Shown here: one piece after another, positions 50,973 through 59,765 of the stretch
Layout: each line of letters starts with the position of its first letter
How positions within the stretch are numbered: the first letter of the stretch is position 1
Assembly: GCA_963819975.1 (NCBI GenBank)
Contig: CAWFYE010000002.1
Location: 248,001-312,000 of the forward strand
Length of the DNA: 64,000 bases
Reading direction: 5' to 3'
Source: Palsa-1392 sp963819975
GTDB taxonomy: Bacteria; Verrucomicrobiota; Verrucomicrobiia; Chthoniobacterales; UBA10450
Position numbers and translations under genes: made by a program
The notes under the pieces: generated by a model
What the model was told of the DNA's origin: nothing
The model's database searches: none
The model's input: only the letters and a program-made list of their open reading frames with translations

Positions 50973-52823
50973 TTAACCGGCGACTTCCACCAACTCCCGA
51001 GCTGGTTTCGCCGGAGGCGACTCCAGCTGGCTCCGCCAAAGGTGCGGCGGGAGGAGGCCGATCATCATGAAAGCGAGCTGACTCGCGCCGAAAGCGATTA
51101 ACCAAGGGAAAGCGCTGTCCATGAAACCGTAGGAGTGCAGGCCAATCCCGAGCATATTGACTCCAAACCACGACCAGCTCGTGACAATATTGCCGAAAAC
51201 GGCCATCACCATCAGGCCGCGCTGCCTGACGAGTCCGCCCCAGCGGGCGTGCAGGATAATGGCGTTCCAAAGGACGATCAGGAGCGCGCCGTTTTCTTTC
51301 GGGTCCCAGCCCCAGAACCGGCCCCACGATTGATCGGCCCAGATTCCACCCAGGATGGTGCCGACGAAACTGAAGAGAGTTGCGAAACAAACGATGCCGT
51401 AAACCATTCGGGTGAGCGAGCGCGCCGTGTCGCGATCGAGCGAGGGCGTGAAGGCGCCGCGCACGATGTAGGTAAGGGCGAGGAAACCGGCCAGGAAAGT
51501 CGAGGCGTAACCGAGTGTGACGCAAACCACGTGGGTCGCGAGCCAGCCATTGGTGTCGAGCACGGCGCGCATCATTTCCATTGTGTCGCCGTCCATCGAA
51601 AGATGATGCGCGATGAGGAGCGTGATGAAGCCGATCATCGCCGCGGTCGCGCTCCCGATGCCGTTGCGGAAAAAGCGCTCGAGGAAAATCCCGAGCAGGA
51701 CCGCGCCCCAGCCGATGAAGACGGCGGAGGAATAAAGATTCGTAACCGGCGGCCGGCCCTCCAGATACATCCGCGTGATTAACCCGCCGGAGTGCACGAC
51801 GAAGGTTACGAGGAGGAGGGCGAAAGCATACCGGCCTAACGTTTCCGGCCAGACCAGCCAGGACCCGGCGGCGAGGATGAAAATCAAAACATAAATCACC
51901 ATCGCGCTGTAGAACGGCTGCATTTGATTAAAAACCGCCTCGACCTTCGCCTTCCAGACGCGACGCGGCAGATCGCGCTGCAACTGAGCGGAATAATTGT
52001 CCAGCGTTCGGTTGAAGGTCGCCGGGTCGTTTGCCGCGTAGGAAGCTGCGAGTGTCGCCCAGACGCCAACCGCGGGATGCAGTTTTCCGTTTGTCAGGAA
52101 AGTGAGCAGGCTCTCGCCCATCTTCTGCCACTGCAGCGGGTCGTCGTTAGGCGGAAAAGGCGGGATCGGAAAAAAATAACCAGTCTCGGCGAGAAACCCG
52201 AGATTCTTCAGGGCCTCGGCTGTAATGCCGCTGTCCATCGGGACGGGCGACGGGTGAATGTTCTTCACCAAGTCGTCGATCTGGCTCTTGAAATCGACTG
52301 TGCCCTTCACCTCCAGGCTGTTCGAAAGCCGATGATAAAGCGTCAGTCGCTCAAACAACTTGATGATGTCGCGCTGAAACGGCGAGCGCAATTGCGCATC
52401 CACTTTATCCGCGAGTGCCGCCTGCTGGTCGATCTCTTGCAGGCGCGGGACGAATTCGCGAAACGAGAAATACTTTCCGGCGTCCGGTTTCCAGCCAAGC
52501 GCGGCCAGGGTGTCGGCATTGCGGATGACAAAAACCTTCCGCAGATCGGCCTGCTCCGGTTTCATCATGACCTCGGCCAGCCAATCGATCGGCGTCAACG
52601 AACCTTGCTCGCTGGCGAGGGTTTGCTTCCCGTGAATGATGAGGAGCGAATTGCGCGCAACCGTATCGAGCGGCTTGATCCGGCCGTTCAACAGGACCGG
52701 AACGCGGCCGAACTTCTCCATCTCAAAACCGCCGCGCTTGTCGTGCTGAAAAAGCGGTGCCACGACATAGAGGAGCGTCGCCGCCACAACTAGCCAGAGA
52801 ATCCAGGGACGTTTTGTCTTCAT
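50973..52823 (-). CDS. ccsA: Cytochrome c biogenesis protein CcsA/ResC-like (fused N-terminal region)
   Basis: 616 residues from 52823 (ATGA overlap with ResB). The C-terminal half has about eight membrane spans with the haem-binding WGRFWGWDPKENGAL (WWD-like) motif and flanking His (e.g. LIAHHLSMDG, LNAIILHARWGG). The N-terminal 310 residues are a soluble arm after one signal anchor (ILWLVVAATLLYVVAPL) and are unusually long compared with ordinary CcsA. With ResB it forms the System II haem delivery and ligation complex in the inner membrane. A hairpin with GGAGGCGCT/AGCGTCTCC lies downstream near 50905. Confidence 0.9.
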   Translation of the reverse strand: MKTKRPWILWLVVAATLLYVVAPLFQHDKRGGFEMEKFGRVPVLLNGRIKPLDTVARNSLLIIHGKQTLASEQGSLTPIDWLAEVMMKPEQADLRKVFVIRNADTLAALGWKPDAGKYFSFREFVPRLQEIDQQAALADKVDAQLRSPFQRDIIKLFERLTLYHRLSNSLEVKGTVDFKSQIDDLVKNIHPSPVPMDSGITAEALKNLGFLAETGYFFPIPPFPPNDDPLQWQKMGESLLTFLTNGKLHPAVGVWATLAASYAANDPATFNRTLDNYSAQLQRDLPRRVWKAKVEAVFNQMQPFYSAMVIYVLIFILAAGSWLVWPETLGRYAFALLLVTFVVHSGGLITRMYLEGRPPVTNLYSSAVFIGWGAVLLGIFLERFFRNGIGSATAAMIGFITLLIAHHLSMDGDTMEMMRAVLDTNGWLATHVVCVTLGYASTFLAGFLALTYIVRGAFTPSLDRDTARSLTRMVYGIVCFATLFSFVGTILGGIWADQSWGRFWGWDPKENGALLIVLWNAIILHARWGGLVRQRGLMVMAVFGNIVTSWSWFGVNMLGIGLHSYGFMDSAFPWLIAFGASQLAFMMIGLLPPHLWRSQLESPPAKPARELVEVAG

Positions 52824-53992
52824 CGCGCCCGTTTCCTCACGAACCCAAAGAGGTGCATCGAAAATTGCACCAGCAACCCGGCTGCGACCAGTCCGCACGC
52901 GATGTAAGGGAGCAGCATGGCTGGATTCTTTACCACCTGCAGGATCGTTGTCTTATCGTTGTTCTCGAAACCGCTCTGGTAAAAGGTGAAGCCGCGATAA
53001 CGCAGCGGGTCGTTCATTGAGATAAGCACCTCACGATTCTCATTGCGTTCCAGATCGACCAGCCGCACGCGGCTGGAGAAATTTTTTGGAATATCGGTTC
53101 CGGCATAACGGTCGTGCGCAAAATCGAGCAGAGTGAGCGCAAATTGTTTGTAGAAACGCCGCTGTCGCATGACCAGTTCGTAGGTATGCCCGTTGACCGT
53201 CACCGGTTGCGGATCGGGAATGGCATTCGAGACGAGCCACGTGCCTAACGAGCCCTGCACGCCATTCATTTCGACATAAGCTGCGCTCAGGTCGCGTTCG
53301 TCATCTTTCACGGTGCGCGGCGCTTCCTCCGCCACGATATTCGGTCCGAAGCCGGCAGTGGCGAGCGAGGGCGAGCTCTGCGGCGCCTGCGAGCGCATTG
53401 CGAGATGGGCGTTGCCCATGAATTTCCGGATGTTGAGCGTGAAGGGCAGGGTAGGATTCTGGATCGTTCCGCCGCGGGCCAGGACCGCTTCGGGAATCGC
53501 GACCACCTGGTCAAAGTTCGGATCCGTTTTATCAATCACCGCCAGCTCCACCTCGCGGGGCGCTTCCGAGTAACCAGCCGTCTGTCCTTCATCGATCCGC
53601 ATCTGCGTTTCGCGCGCGAAAAGACCGGTCAGGAGCTGACCGATGAGGAGCAAGATGACGCCGAAATGGAGGAGGATGATCCCGATCTTCTTTTTTGTAA
53701 GCTGGAACCGGACGGCATGGGCCGCGATCAGGTTCACAAGCAGGACCGCGCCGAGCAGATAACCACCCGGCAGAATCGGGATTTTCCAGCCCGCTCCTGG
53801 TGGCGACCAGAAAATGATCAGGCTCTGGAAATAGCGCGCCTGGACGGCATGAATCCCGAGATGCACCTGGGCCAGGGTGCCGAGAAAAACGAGCAACATC
53901 CCGATTCCGAGGCAGGCCACCGTTAGGCGGAGCGACGAGAGCACCCGGAGCGGCGACTTAAGCGGAAATGGACGGACAACGGCTTCGGGCAT
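52820..53992 (-). CDS. resB: Cytochrome c biogenesis protein ResB (Ccs1)
   Basis: 390 residues. Membrane segments near 25-45, 75-95 and 103-125 are followed by a large periplasmic domain and a last helix near 355-377, as in ResB/Ccs1. NDPLRYRGFTFYQSGFEN near the C-terminus is the conserved ResB block. It partners CcsA, with translation coupled by a four-base overlap. A lipoprotein gene lies upstream, six bases before the ATG, and is probably in the same operon. Confidence 0.88.
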   Translation of the reverse strand: MPEAVVRPFPLKSPLRVLSSLRLTVACLGIGMLLVFLGTLAQVHLGIHAVQARYFQSLIIFWSPPGAGWKIPILPGGYLLGAVLLVNLIAAHAVRFQLTKKKIGIILLHFGVILLLIGQLLTGLFARETQMRIDEGQTAGYSEAPREVELAVIDKTDPNFDQVVAIPEAVLARGGTIQNPTLPFTLNIRKFMGNAHLAMRSQAPQSSPSLATAGFGPNIVAEEAPRTVKDDERDLSAAYVEMNGVQGSLGTWLVSNAIPDPQPVTVNGHTYELVMRQRRFYKQFALTLLDFAHDRYAGTDIPKNFSSRVRLVDLERNENREVLISMNDPLRYRGFTFYQSGFENNDKTTILQVVKNPAMLLPYIACGLVAAGLLVQFSMHLFGFVRKRAR

Positions 53993-53998
53993 GACTCG

Positions 53999-55123
53999 TT
54001 AGGGAATTTTCAGTCCGCGCAGAAAATCGGTGAATGCGTTTTTTTGCGATGCGACCGCTGTGTCTTCGCCCGTCATTTTAATGAACCAGGCGCGTTCGTT
54101 TTCATCCATGATCGCGGCCAGGATGCGCTGTTTCTCGCCATTGATCGGCTGCTCGCTCGCCAGGTCGACAAGCAGGAAATCATGGCCGTTCGCCTTCACA
54201 TGTTCAGCCGTCTTCGCCAGCGTGTCCTCATCGATCGGGGCGAGCTGCACCTGCCCGCGCCAGCGATTCACATTCGCCAGGTCGCCCCCGGCGATTCCGG
54301 GCAGGGTGACGATCGAAATATCCGTCTCCTTTCCGTTAGGCCCGGCCGCCTTGAAGCTCGCCAGACGCATCGGCGAGAGCGGTTTTTTCTCCCACCCGGG
54401 GGGCAGCGTATACTGCAGGGGAGCGCTCTGGGCCGGCTCGATCGGCGGCGGATTGGGGGCGTTCGTGTTTTCCCCGCCCGAATTTGCGCTCATCGGGGCG
54501 CGCCCTGGCGCGGAGGCGACCTCGCCTTCCGAGGGATGCACGCTCTTCAGGAATTGCTTGAACGCCTCCCGCTGCGACGCGACCAGCGCGTCCGGGCCGA
54601 TCATTTTGAAAAACCACGTTTCCGCCCCGGCCGGGAAAATTCCGCCCAGGATGCGCGACTTCGATCCATCGGGCGACAGCGGCTGTTCGCTCACGAGCTC
54701 GACAAAAAACATGTCGCGCCCCGCGACTTCGATCGGGGTCCCGGCCTGGACCACGTCCGTGATCGGCGCCAGCTTCAACTGATCGCGCCAGCGATTCACA
54801 TTCGCGAGCAACCCGCCGGCCGCTTCCGGAAACGAAATCACCGAGACGTCCGCCTTCTTCCCGTCCGAGCCAGTCACGATGTAGCTGCCCTTGCGAAAGC
54901 CGGAGGGCGGTTGTTCCGCCCAACCGGCGGGCGCAGTCCAATTCACCGCCGGGGGCGCGGCGCCATCTGGCGCCGCTTTCTGCAGCATGGCCGGCGGTGG
55001 CGTTTCCTTCGGGATACGATAGACCGTGATCTGGTTGTCGCTCCGGTTACAACTGGCAAAGGCGAGGAGCGCGGCGAGGCCGACGGTCGCTCTAACGAGC
55101 GGCGGATGAAATAACGGCTTCAA
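53999..55123 (-). CDS. Lipoprotein with two tandem copies of an unknown ~140-residue domain
   Basis: 374 residues. The start is uncertain: a TTG at 55123 gives LKPLFHPPLVRATVGLAALLAFASC, a lipoprotein signal with FASC, while an ATG at 55252 would add a Ser/Arg-rich leader. Two copies of one domain follow (about 65-205 and 235-374 of the mature frame): each has (P)PGW...P, S-x-x-x-G-x-(D/N)G-K, ANVNRWR-x-Q(L/V)-L-API and S-EQP, R-I-L-x-x-I, W-F-x-K-M-x-G. It is likely periplasmic, tethered near the cytochrome c assembly proteins. The stop TAA lies in a CGTTAGG word. Confidence 0.68.
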   Translation of the reverse strand: MKPLFHPPLVRATVGLAALLAFASCNRSDNQITVYRIPKETPPPAMLQKAAPDGAAPPAVNWTAPAGWAEQPPSGFRKGSYIVTGSDGKKADVSVISFPEAAGGLLANVNRWRDQLKLAPITDVVQAGTPIEVAGRDMFFVELVSEQPLSPDGSKSRILGGIFPAGAETWFFKMIGPDALVASQREAFKQFLKSVHPSEGEVASAPGRAPMSANSGGENTNAPNPPPIEPAQSAPLQYTLPPGWEKKPLSPMRLASFKAAGPNGKETDISIVTLPGIAGGDLANVNRWRGQVQLAPIDEDTLAKTAEHVKANGHDFLLVDLASEQPINGEKQRILAAIMDENERAWFIKMTGEDTAVASQKNAFTDFLRGLKIP

Positions 55124-55356
55124 GACAAGTGCGAAGTACCCGCCGCCCGCGGGAGATGTCAAGGGAGAGGCGTGAAACGCCGATCTGGAAACTGCCCGCC
55201 CGGAAAGGATGCGGAAAGAGGTTCGTGACGATTGAACCGAGGGCCGGTCCAAGCGGTCGAAAGAGTGTGCGGAGGCGGCCAGGCCCTGCTCAGAACGAAA
55301 GTAGCCCTTCCCAAAAGCGCCGGCAAAGTGCTATAAACACCATAGATCCGATACAA

Positions 55357-55806
55357 ATGATTCCGTCCTTCGCCATGGTTCGTTCTCGGATCATCCCCGC
55401 TCTTCTAGCTGCTTTTGCTCTCGGAGCCTGTCAGCCACAGAAGGTCATCCTGGTTCCCGCCGAAAATGACCTGGTCGTTCTCAACGGTTGCGTCATTTCG
55501 GCCTGCAACTACCTCGCGGTGGTCGAAACCCAGCACAGCCTGGAGCCAAATTTCTGGGCCAAAATCCTCCTCGTCCGCTACAAGAATCGTCCCGCCGGCC
55601 ATGCCTATTGCGTCTGGGAAACCGCCGGGACGATTTACGGCTATGATCGGAACGGTGGCTCGTTCCCCATTCCGATCTACACCCGCGAGCCGAAGGCGAT
55701 TGCGGACGCGCTCGCGACGGGACTCTCAAAGGCCCTGAATGAACAGTTGACCGTCGCGCGGGCGGAATTCGTCGAGCCGCACAAGTCGGAGCTCTATAAA
55801 TTTTGA
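55357..55806 (+). CDS. Small lipoprotein, hypothetical
   Basis: 149 residues from 55357, or 143 from the ATG at 55375, which starts the signal MVRSRIIPALLAAFALGAC (LGAC lipobox) more cleanly. The rest, VVLNGCVISACNYLAVVETQHSLEPNFWAKILLVRY...AGHAYCVWETAGTIYGYDRNGG, resembles papain-like or transglutaminase-like folds (Cys and GHAYCVW), without certainty. It is divergent from the neighbouring lipoprotein. Function unknown. Confidence 0.55.
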   Translation: MIPSFAMVRSRIIPALLAAFALGACQPQKVILVPAENDLVVLNGCVISACNYLAVVETQHSLEPNFWAKILLVRYKNRPAGHAYCVWETAGTIYGYDRNGGSFPIPIYTREPKAIADALATGLSKALNEQLTVARAEFVEPHKSELYKF

Positions 55807-55821
55807 GATAGCCGCGCCGCT

Positions 55822-55853
55822 CCAAAAAAAAGCGCGGCCATTTCTGGCCGCGC
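55822..55853 (-). terminator. Hairpin with T-run on the minus strand
   Basis: A nine-base-pair perfect stem GCGCGGCCA/TGGCCGCGC (55832-55853, loop TTTC) is preceded on plus by an A-run (55823-55831), so that read on the minus strand it is followed by T's. It could end a transcript coming from the msrA direction (minus). On the plus strand it lies just after a lipoprotein gene and may also act there as a simple hairpin. Confidence 0.45.
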
Positions 55854-56089
55854 CGCGAAGGCTTCAGGAACGTAACGTAACTTTATGGATTGCAGTAGTG
55901 ACTTCCCAGCTCGCACAACCCTTTTAAGCAGTGGGTATGCCACGGGATCTCGTAACCTTTGCGGGGGAAGCTTTTTTCGGAAAAAAATGAAGGAATAAGC
56001 ACGCATCCTCCAGCCTAACGAATTATTTTTGCTGTTTGGGAAAAGCGGTTTTGCTTGAAAAATGCCGGGGCTGGCCGCTTGCTTGCGGG

Positions 56090-56362
56090 ATGAAGTTCTT
56101 TTTTCCTTCCGTTCTTTCCCTGCTTCTCGGGCTCTCGCTTGTTGGCGCCAGTCCACTGGAGAAAGAGCCCGGAACGAAAATCACGAAGAACGAGGCCGAG
56201 CACATCGCGCTGCTAGGTCACGATGGGGCGCGAGTGACGGCCGCCAGGCTGGAAACGATCGAGGGCAAAAGGATCTGGGTTATCGAAATCGCGCAGGACA
56301 AACAGCAGACGACAGTCCGGGTGGATGCAGTCAGCGGACGCGTCATCTCGCCGGAAAAGTAA
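56090..56362 (+). CDS. Secreted PepSY-domain small protein
   Basis: 90 residues from the ATG at 56090: signal peptide MKFFFPSVLSLLLGLSLVGA, then a PepSY-like module, ITKNEAEHIALLGHDGARVTAARLETIEGKRIWVIEIAQDKQQTTVRVDAVSGRVIS. PepSY domains often inhibit peptidases or regulate periplasmic partners. It is convergent with msrA, 26 bases apart. Function unknown. Confidence 0.72.
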   Translation: MKFFFPSVLSLLLGLSLVGASPLEKEPGTKITKNEAEHIALLGHDGARVTAARLETIEGKRIWVIEIAQDKQQTTVRVDAVSGRVISPEK

Positions 56363-56388
56363 TCCGCTCGTCCGAGGAACCCGGAGGC

Positions 56389-56967
56389 CTATTTGCCCCA
56401 GATCTTCGCCAGGTAACTGACCCGGCCGGAACCGATGTGATAGGCCTCGTAGGCGGCCGGGTTCTTTTCGTAATATTTCTGGTGATAATCTTCCGCCGGA
56501 TAGAAAGGCTTTGCCGGCAGGATTTCGGTCACGATCGGCTTCTCGAAGCGGCCCGACTTCGCGAGCTTTTCCTTGGAGGCTCCCGCGATTTTTTTCTCCT
56601 CTTCGTTGCCGTAATATATCGCCGCCTGATAGGAAAGCCCGATGTCGTGGAACTGACCGTCGGCCTGCGTCGGATTGATGTTCCGCCAGAAAATATCGAG
56701 CAATTGTTCGTAGGAAACCTGCGCCGGATCGTAAGTGATCCTGATCGCTTCGCGATGCTGGGTTTTGTGCGCGGAGACGGCGGAATAGTTAGCGTCTGCT
56801 TTGTCGCCGCCGGTATAGCCGACGACGGTTTTGGTCACGCCTTTGACGTGATCAAACGGCTCCTGCATACACCAGAAACAGCCGCCGGCGAAGATGGCGG
56901 TTTTGGTTTCAGCGTGGACAGAGCCGGCGAGCCCGCAGAGCGCGAGGATGAGAAAAAGTTTATTCAT
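56389..56967 (-). CDS. msrA: Peptide methionine sulfoxide reductase A, exported
   Basis: 192 residues. Signal peptide MNKLFLILALCGLAGSVHA, then the MsrA active site GGCFWC (Cys30) and GVTKTVVGYTGGD, NPTQADGQFHDIGLSYQAAIYY and YHQKYYEKNP blocks. It reduces S-methionine sulfoxide in proteins; the leader places it in the periplasm, so it probably repairs exported proteins. A thioredoxin-like electron donor is encoded at 3623 in the same window, but a link is only inferred. Confidence 0.93.
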   Translation of the reverse strand: MNKLFLILALCGLAGSVHAETKTAIFAGGCFWCMQEPFDHVKGVTKTVVGYTGGDKADANYSAVSAHKTQHREAIRITYDPAQVSYEQLLDIFWRNINPTQADGQFHDIGLSYQAAIYYGNEEEKKIAGASKEKLAKSGRFEKPIVTEILPAKPFYPAEDYHQKYYEKNPAAYEAYHIGSGRVSYLAKIWGK

Positions 56968-57034
56968 GGATTCACTATCAGAGCGCCGTGAGTTGTCAGT
57001 TATTCCATCCGCGGCTTCCGAGAAGCAAAGCGAC

Positions 57035-58486
57035 CTACTTCACCCGGACGTTTTTGCGCAGGAAGGTTGGCACATCGAGGTCCTGACCTTCTACGATTGT
57101 GGGCTCGCTCTTTTCGAAGCGTCCGCGAGTGACGGGCTCGAACTGCATCACTTCCTGGCGTGCCTGGACATATTTATCCTTCTTTACCGGCGCGGGTTCG
57201 GGCGTCCGTTCGGGCTCGATCTTTGGCGCGGGCTTCCTGACTTTGCGAACCGGAGACGGCGGCGGAACCTCGTCCACCGGCGCAGCCTCCTCGTCCATGA
57301 CCGGTTCGGGTGCTTCTTCGGTAATTGATTTGAGCTCCTCTTCCGAGAAAGAGGTCGCTACCGGCTCGGGCGCCGGAATTGCATACTCAGTCGCGATCGG
57401 AACCGGTTCCGGCTCGGCTTCGAATGTCGGTTCCGGTTCGACAACCGGCGGCTCTATTTTCGGCTCGGGTCTTTTGGCCGGGCGCATCGGGGCAGCCTGC
57501 ACCGGGCCGTCTGCCGAGAGCGAACTGATCAAGGTCACACTCATTCGGTTTCCCATTTTTCCGTCGACCGAGGTCCCAAAAAGAATCTGGGTATGATCTT
57601 CGACATGCCGGTTCAATTCCTGCATCACGATCTCGACCTCGGTCAGCGTCATACCGGGGCCGCCGGAGATTTGAACCAGCACCGCCTGAGCGTCGGTCAG
57701 CATTTTGCCGCGATTCATAAGCGGATTTTTCAGAGCGAGGGCGAGCGCTTCATGGGCGCGGTTGTCGCTGTCCGATTCGCCGAAGCCGAAGAGGCAGCGG
57801 CTGTTCTGGCCGCGCAGGGCGGCGATCAGTTCGTCGAATCCGATCCGGATCAGACCCGGTCGCCTAACGACATTGACAATCGCGCGCACGCTCTGGCTGA
57901 TGGTCGTGTCGGCAACGGCGAAGGCCTGGTGAATGCCGGCTTTCGGCAATACGATGTCACCCATCCGGTCGTTCTCGAAACAAACGACCGCATCGGAAAC
58001 GCGCTCCAGCTCTTGAAGCGCCTCCGTCGCCTGGGCGGCACGGCGTTTGCCCTCGAAGGCGAAAGGCAACGTTGCGAACCCAACCACGAGCGCGCCGCTC
58101 TCATGCGCCATCTCCGCAATCAGCGGAGCCGCGCCTGAGCCGGTGCCGCCGCCGAGCCCGGCGCAGACAAAAACCATCCGCGCCCCTTCCAGTGCTGCGC
58201 GTAATTCTTCGGCCGATTCCTTGGCGGCGTTGTAGCCCAGCTCTGGGTCGCCTCCCGCGCCCAGACCGCGTGTCACGTCGCGACCGATCTGCACCTTGCT
58301 CGTCGCGACCGAGCTGGCGAGCGATTGGACGTCGGTATTGACCGAGATCATTTCGGCGTGTTCCATCCCGTCGAGCACGATGCGGTCGAGCGCGTTCGCG
58401 CCCGCTCCGCCCACACCGACGATCTTGATCGCGAGGTCGTCTTCCTTTTTTTCCGGCAGGCTGTAGTTGCGGCTGAGTTGGATCAT
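57035..58486 (-). CDS. ftsZ: Cell division protein FtsZ
   Basis: 483 residues from the ATG at 58486. GGAGANALDRI near residue 26, the tubulin signature GGGTGSG (112-118) and the T7-loop/GTPase core follow normal FtsZ. An extra-long Pro/Glu-rich linker of about 130 residues then leads to the conserved tail DVPTFLRKNVRVK (the IPxFLR-type binding site for FtsA). It forms the Z-ring. It lies 67 bases after ftsA, with a CGTTAGG word in the gap at 58501. Confidence 0.95.
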   Translation of the reverse strand: MIQLSRNYSLPEKKEDDLAIKIVGVGGAGANALDRIVLDGMEHAEMISVNTDVQSLASSVATSKVQIGRDVTRGLGAGGDPELGYNAAKESAEELRAALEGARMVFVCAGLGGGTGSGAAPLIAEMAHESGALVVGFATLPFAFEGKRRAAQATEALQELERVSDAVVCFENDRMGDIVLPKAGIHQAFAVADTTISQSVRAIVNVVRRPGLIRIGFDELIAALRGQNSRCLFGFGESDSDNRAHEALALALKNPLMNRGKMLTDAQAVLVQISGGPGMTLTEVEIVMQELNRHVEDHTQILFGTSVDGKMGNRMSVTLISSLSADGPVQAAPMRPAKRPEPKIEPPVVEPEPTFEAEPEPVPIATEYAIPAPEPVATSFSEEELKSITEEAPEPVMDEEAAPVDEVPPPSPVRKVRKPAPKIEPERTPEPAPVKKDKYVQARQEVMQFEPVTRGRFEKSEPTIVEGQDLDVPTFLRKNVRVK

Positions 58487-58553
58487 AGTTCTTGGCTTTT
58501 CGTTAGGTAAGTGCGGGAATGCGTCGTCGCATTCCGAGCGCGGCAGGATGAAT

Positions 58554-59765
58554 TCATCGCATTCTCTGGAAAAGTTTGCCCACGATCTGACCGAGCCGGC
58601 TGCGCGGCTGGCGATCGCCCTGGACCGCCTGGGCATATTTGATCAGGCCGATCGCGGCCGAGAACTGCGGGTTCTCGAACGCACTCGTTAGGCCTGACAT
58701 CGTCCGGGCGTGAGTGGCGCGGGCCGGAAGGCCGAAAACGTCTTCCGCCAGGTTGTCGATCCCGTTCAACTGGCTGCAGCCGCCGGTGATGAAAATGCCT
58801 TCGCCGAGATAATCGAGATGCGGCTCGTCTTCGAGACGCCGTTTCAAAAGTTCGAAAGTCTCACGCAGCCGCATGTGGATGATTGTGTTCAGAGTCTCGC
58901 GTTCGATTTCTTTGCCGGCGAAACCGGAGTCGTCCTTGAGCAGGACCGTTTCGCCCGGGAGACAATTGCCGAGAACGGTGCTGCCTTCCTCGATCTTGAG
59001 CTTTTCCGCACGCGTCATCGGGATGCGGAGGCCCATCGAGATGTCATTTGTGATATGGTCGCCGCCGACCGCGAGAACGCCGCTTTGTTTCACCGCACCG
59101 TCGACGTAGAGAATGTAATCGGTCGTTCCGCCGCCGACATCGATGACGAGTGCGCCGAGATTTTTCTGGTGCTGAGTGAGGACGACCTGGGCCGCGGCAA
59201 AGGGCGTAAAGACGACGTCCTCGACATCGAGCGGCAGTTCCTTCACGCAGCGGATCGTATTTTGAATCCGGTTCCGCACCCCATGGATGATGTGGAAATC
59301 AGCTTCCAGCCGCTCGCCCAGCATCCCGACCGGGCTGAGCACGCCGTCGTGTCCGTCGATGTGATAGCTCTGGATGATCGAATGCAGGAAAGCGTTCTGC
59401 GCCGGGATACTGACCTCGCGCGCATTGATCTTGACGTCTTCGACATCCTGCTCGTCGATCTCCTCGCGATCTTCCGGCAGGGTCACGCAACCGCGGTTAT
59501 TGAAGCTCTGGATGTGCGCGCCGGTGATGCCGATATAGACGCTGCGAATCATGATGTCGCTCTTCTCCTCGGCATCGACGACCGCTTCGTGCACACATTT
59601 CATCGCGGTCTCGAAATCGACGATCTCGCCCTTGCGTACGCCGCGCGAGGGCGCCTGTCCGACCCCGAGAATTTTGATCGTGCCGTCTGGTTTTCCTTCG
59701 CCGACGACGACGCAAATCTTCGAAGTTCCGATTTCGAGACCGACCATCAAGTTGCTGCTAGCCAT
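58554..59765 (-). CDS. ftsA: Cell division protein FtsA
   Basis: 403 residues from the ATG at 59765, favoured because AGGAAGG (59774-59780) sits eight bases before it; the ATG at 59771 is too near that site. The actin-like fold is seen in LMVGLEIGTSKICVVVGE (phosphate 1), LGALVIDVGGGTTDYILY (phosphate 2) and GIFITGGCSQLNGI (adenosine). The 1C subdomain lies in between. It ties FtsZ to the membrane via a C-terminal helix (VGKLFQRMR). Its start overlaps the ftsQ stop by eight bases. Confidence 0.94.
   Translation of the reverse strand: MASSNLMVGLEIGTSKICVVVGEGKPDGTIKILGVGQAPSRGVRKGEIVDFETAMKCVHEAVVDAEEKSDIMIRSVYIGITGAHIQSFNNRGCVTLPEDREEIDEQDVEDVKINAREVSIPAQNAFLHSIIQSYHIDGHDGVLSPVGMLGERLEADFHIIHGVRNRIQNTIRCVKELPLDVEDVVFTPFAAAQVVLTQHQKNLGALVIDVGGGTTDYILYVDGAVKQSGVLAVGGDHITNDISMGLRIPMTRAEKLKIEEGSTVLGNCLPGETVLLKDDSGFAGKEIERETLNTIIHMRLRETFELLKRRLEDEPHLDYLGEGIFITGGCSQLNGIDNLAEDVFGLPARATHARTMSGLTSAFENPQFSAAIGLIKYAQAVQGDRQPRSRLGQIVGKLFQRMR

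Noticed and set aside
55794..56156. A minus-strand 120-codon frame spanning the 55.8-56.1 kb gap.
   Set aside because: It crosses the hairpin and the PepSY gene start antisense and shows no domain.
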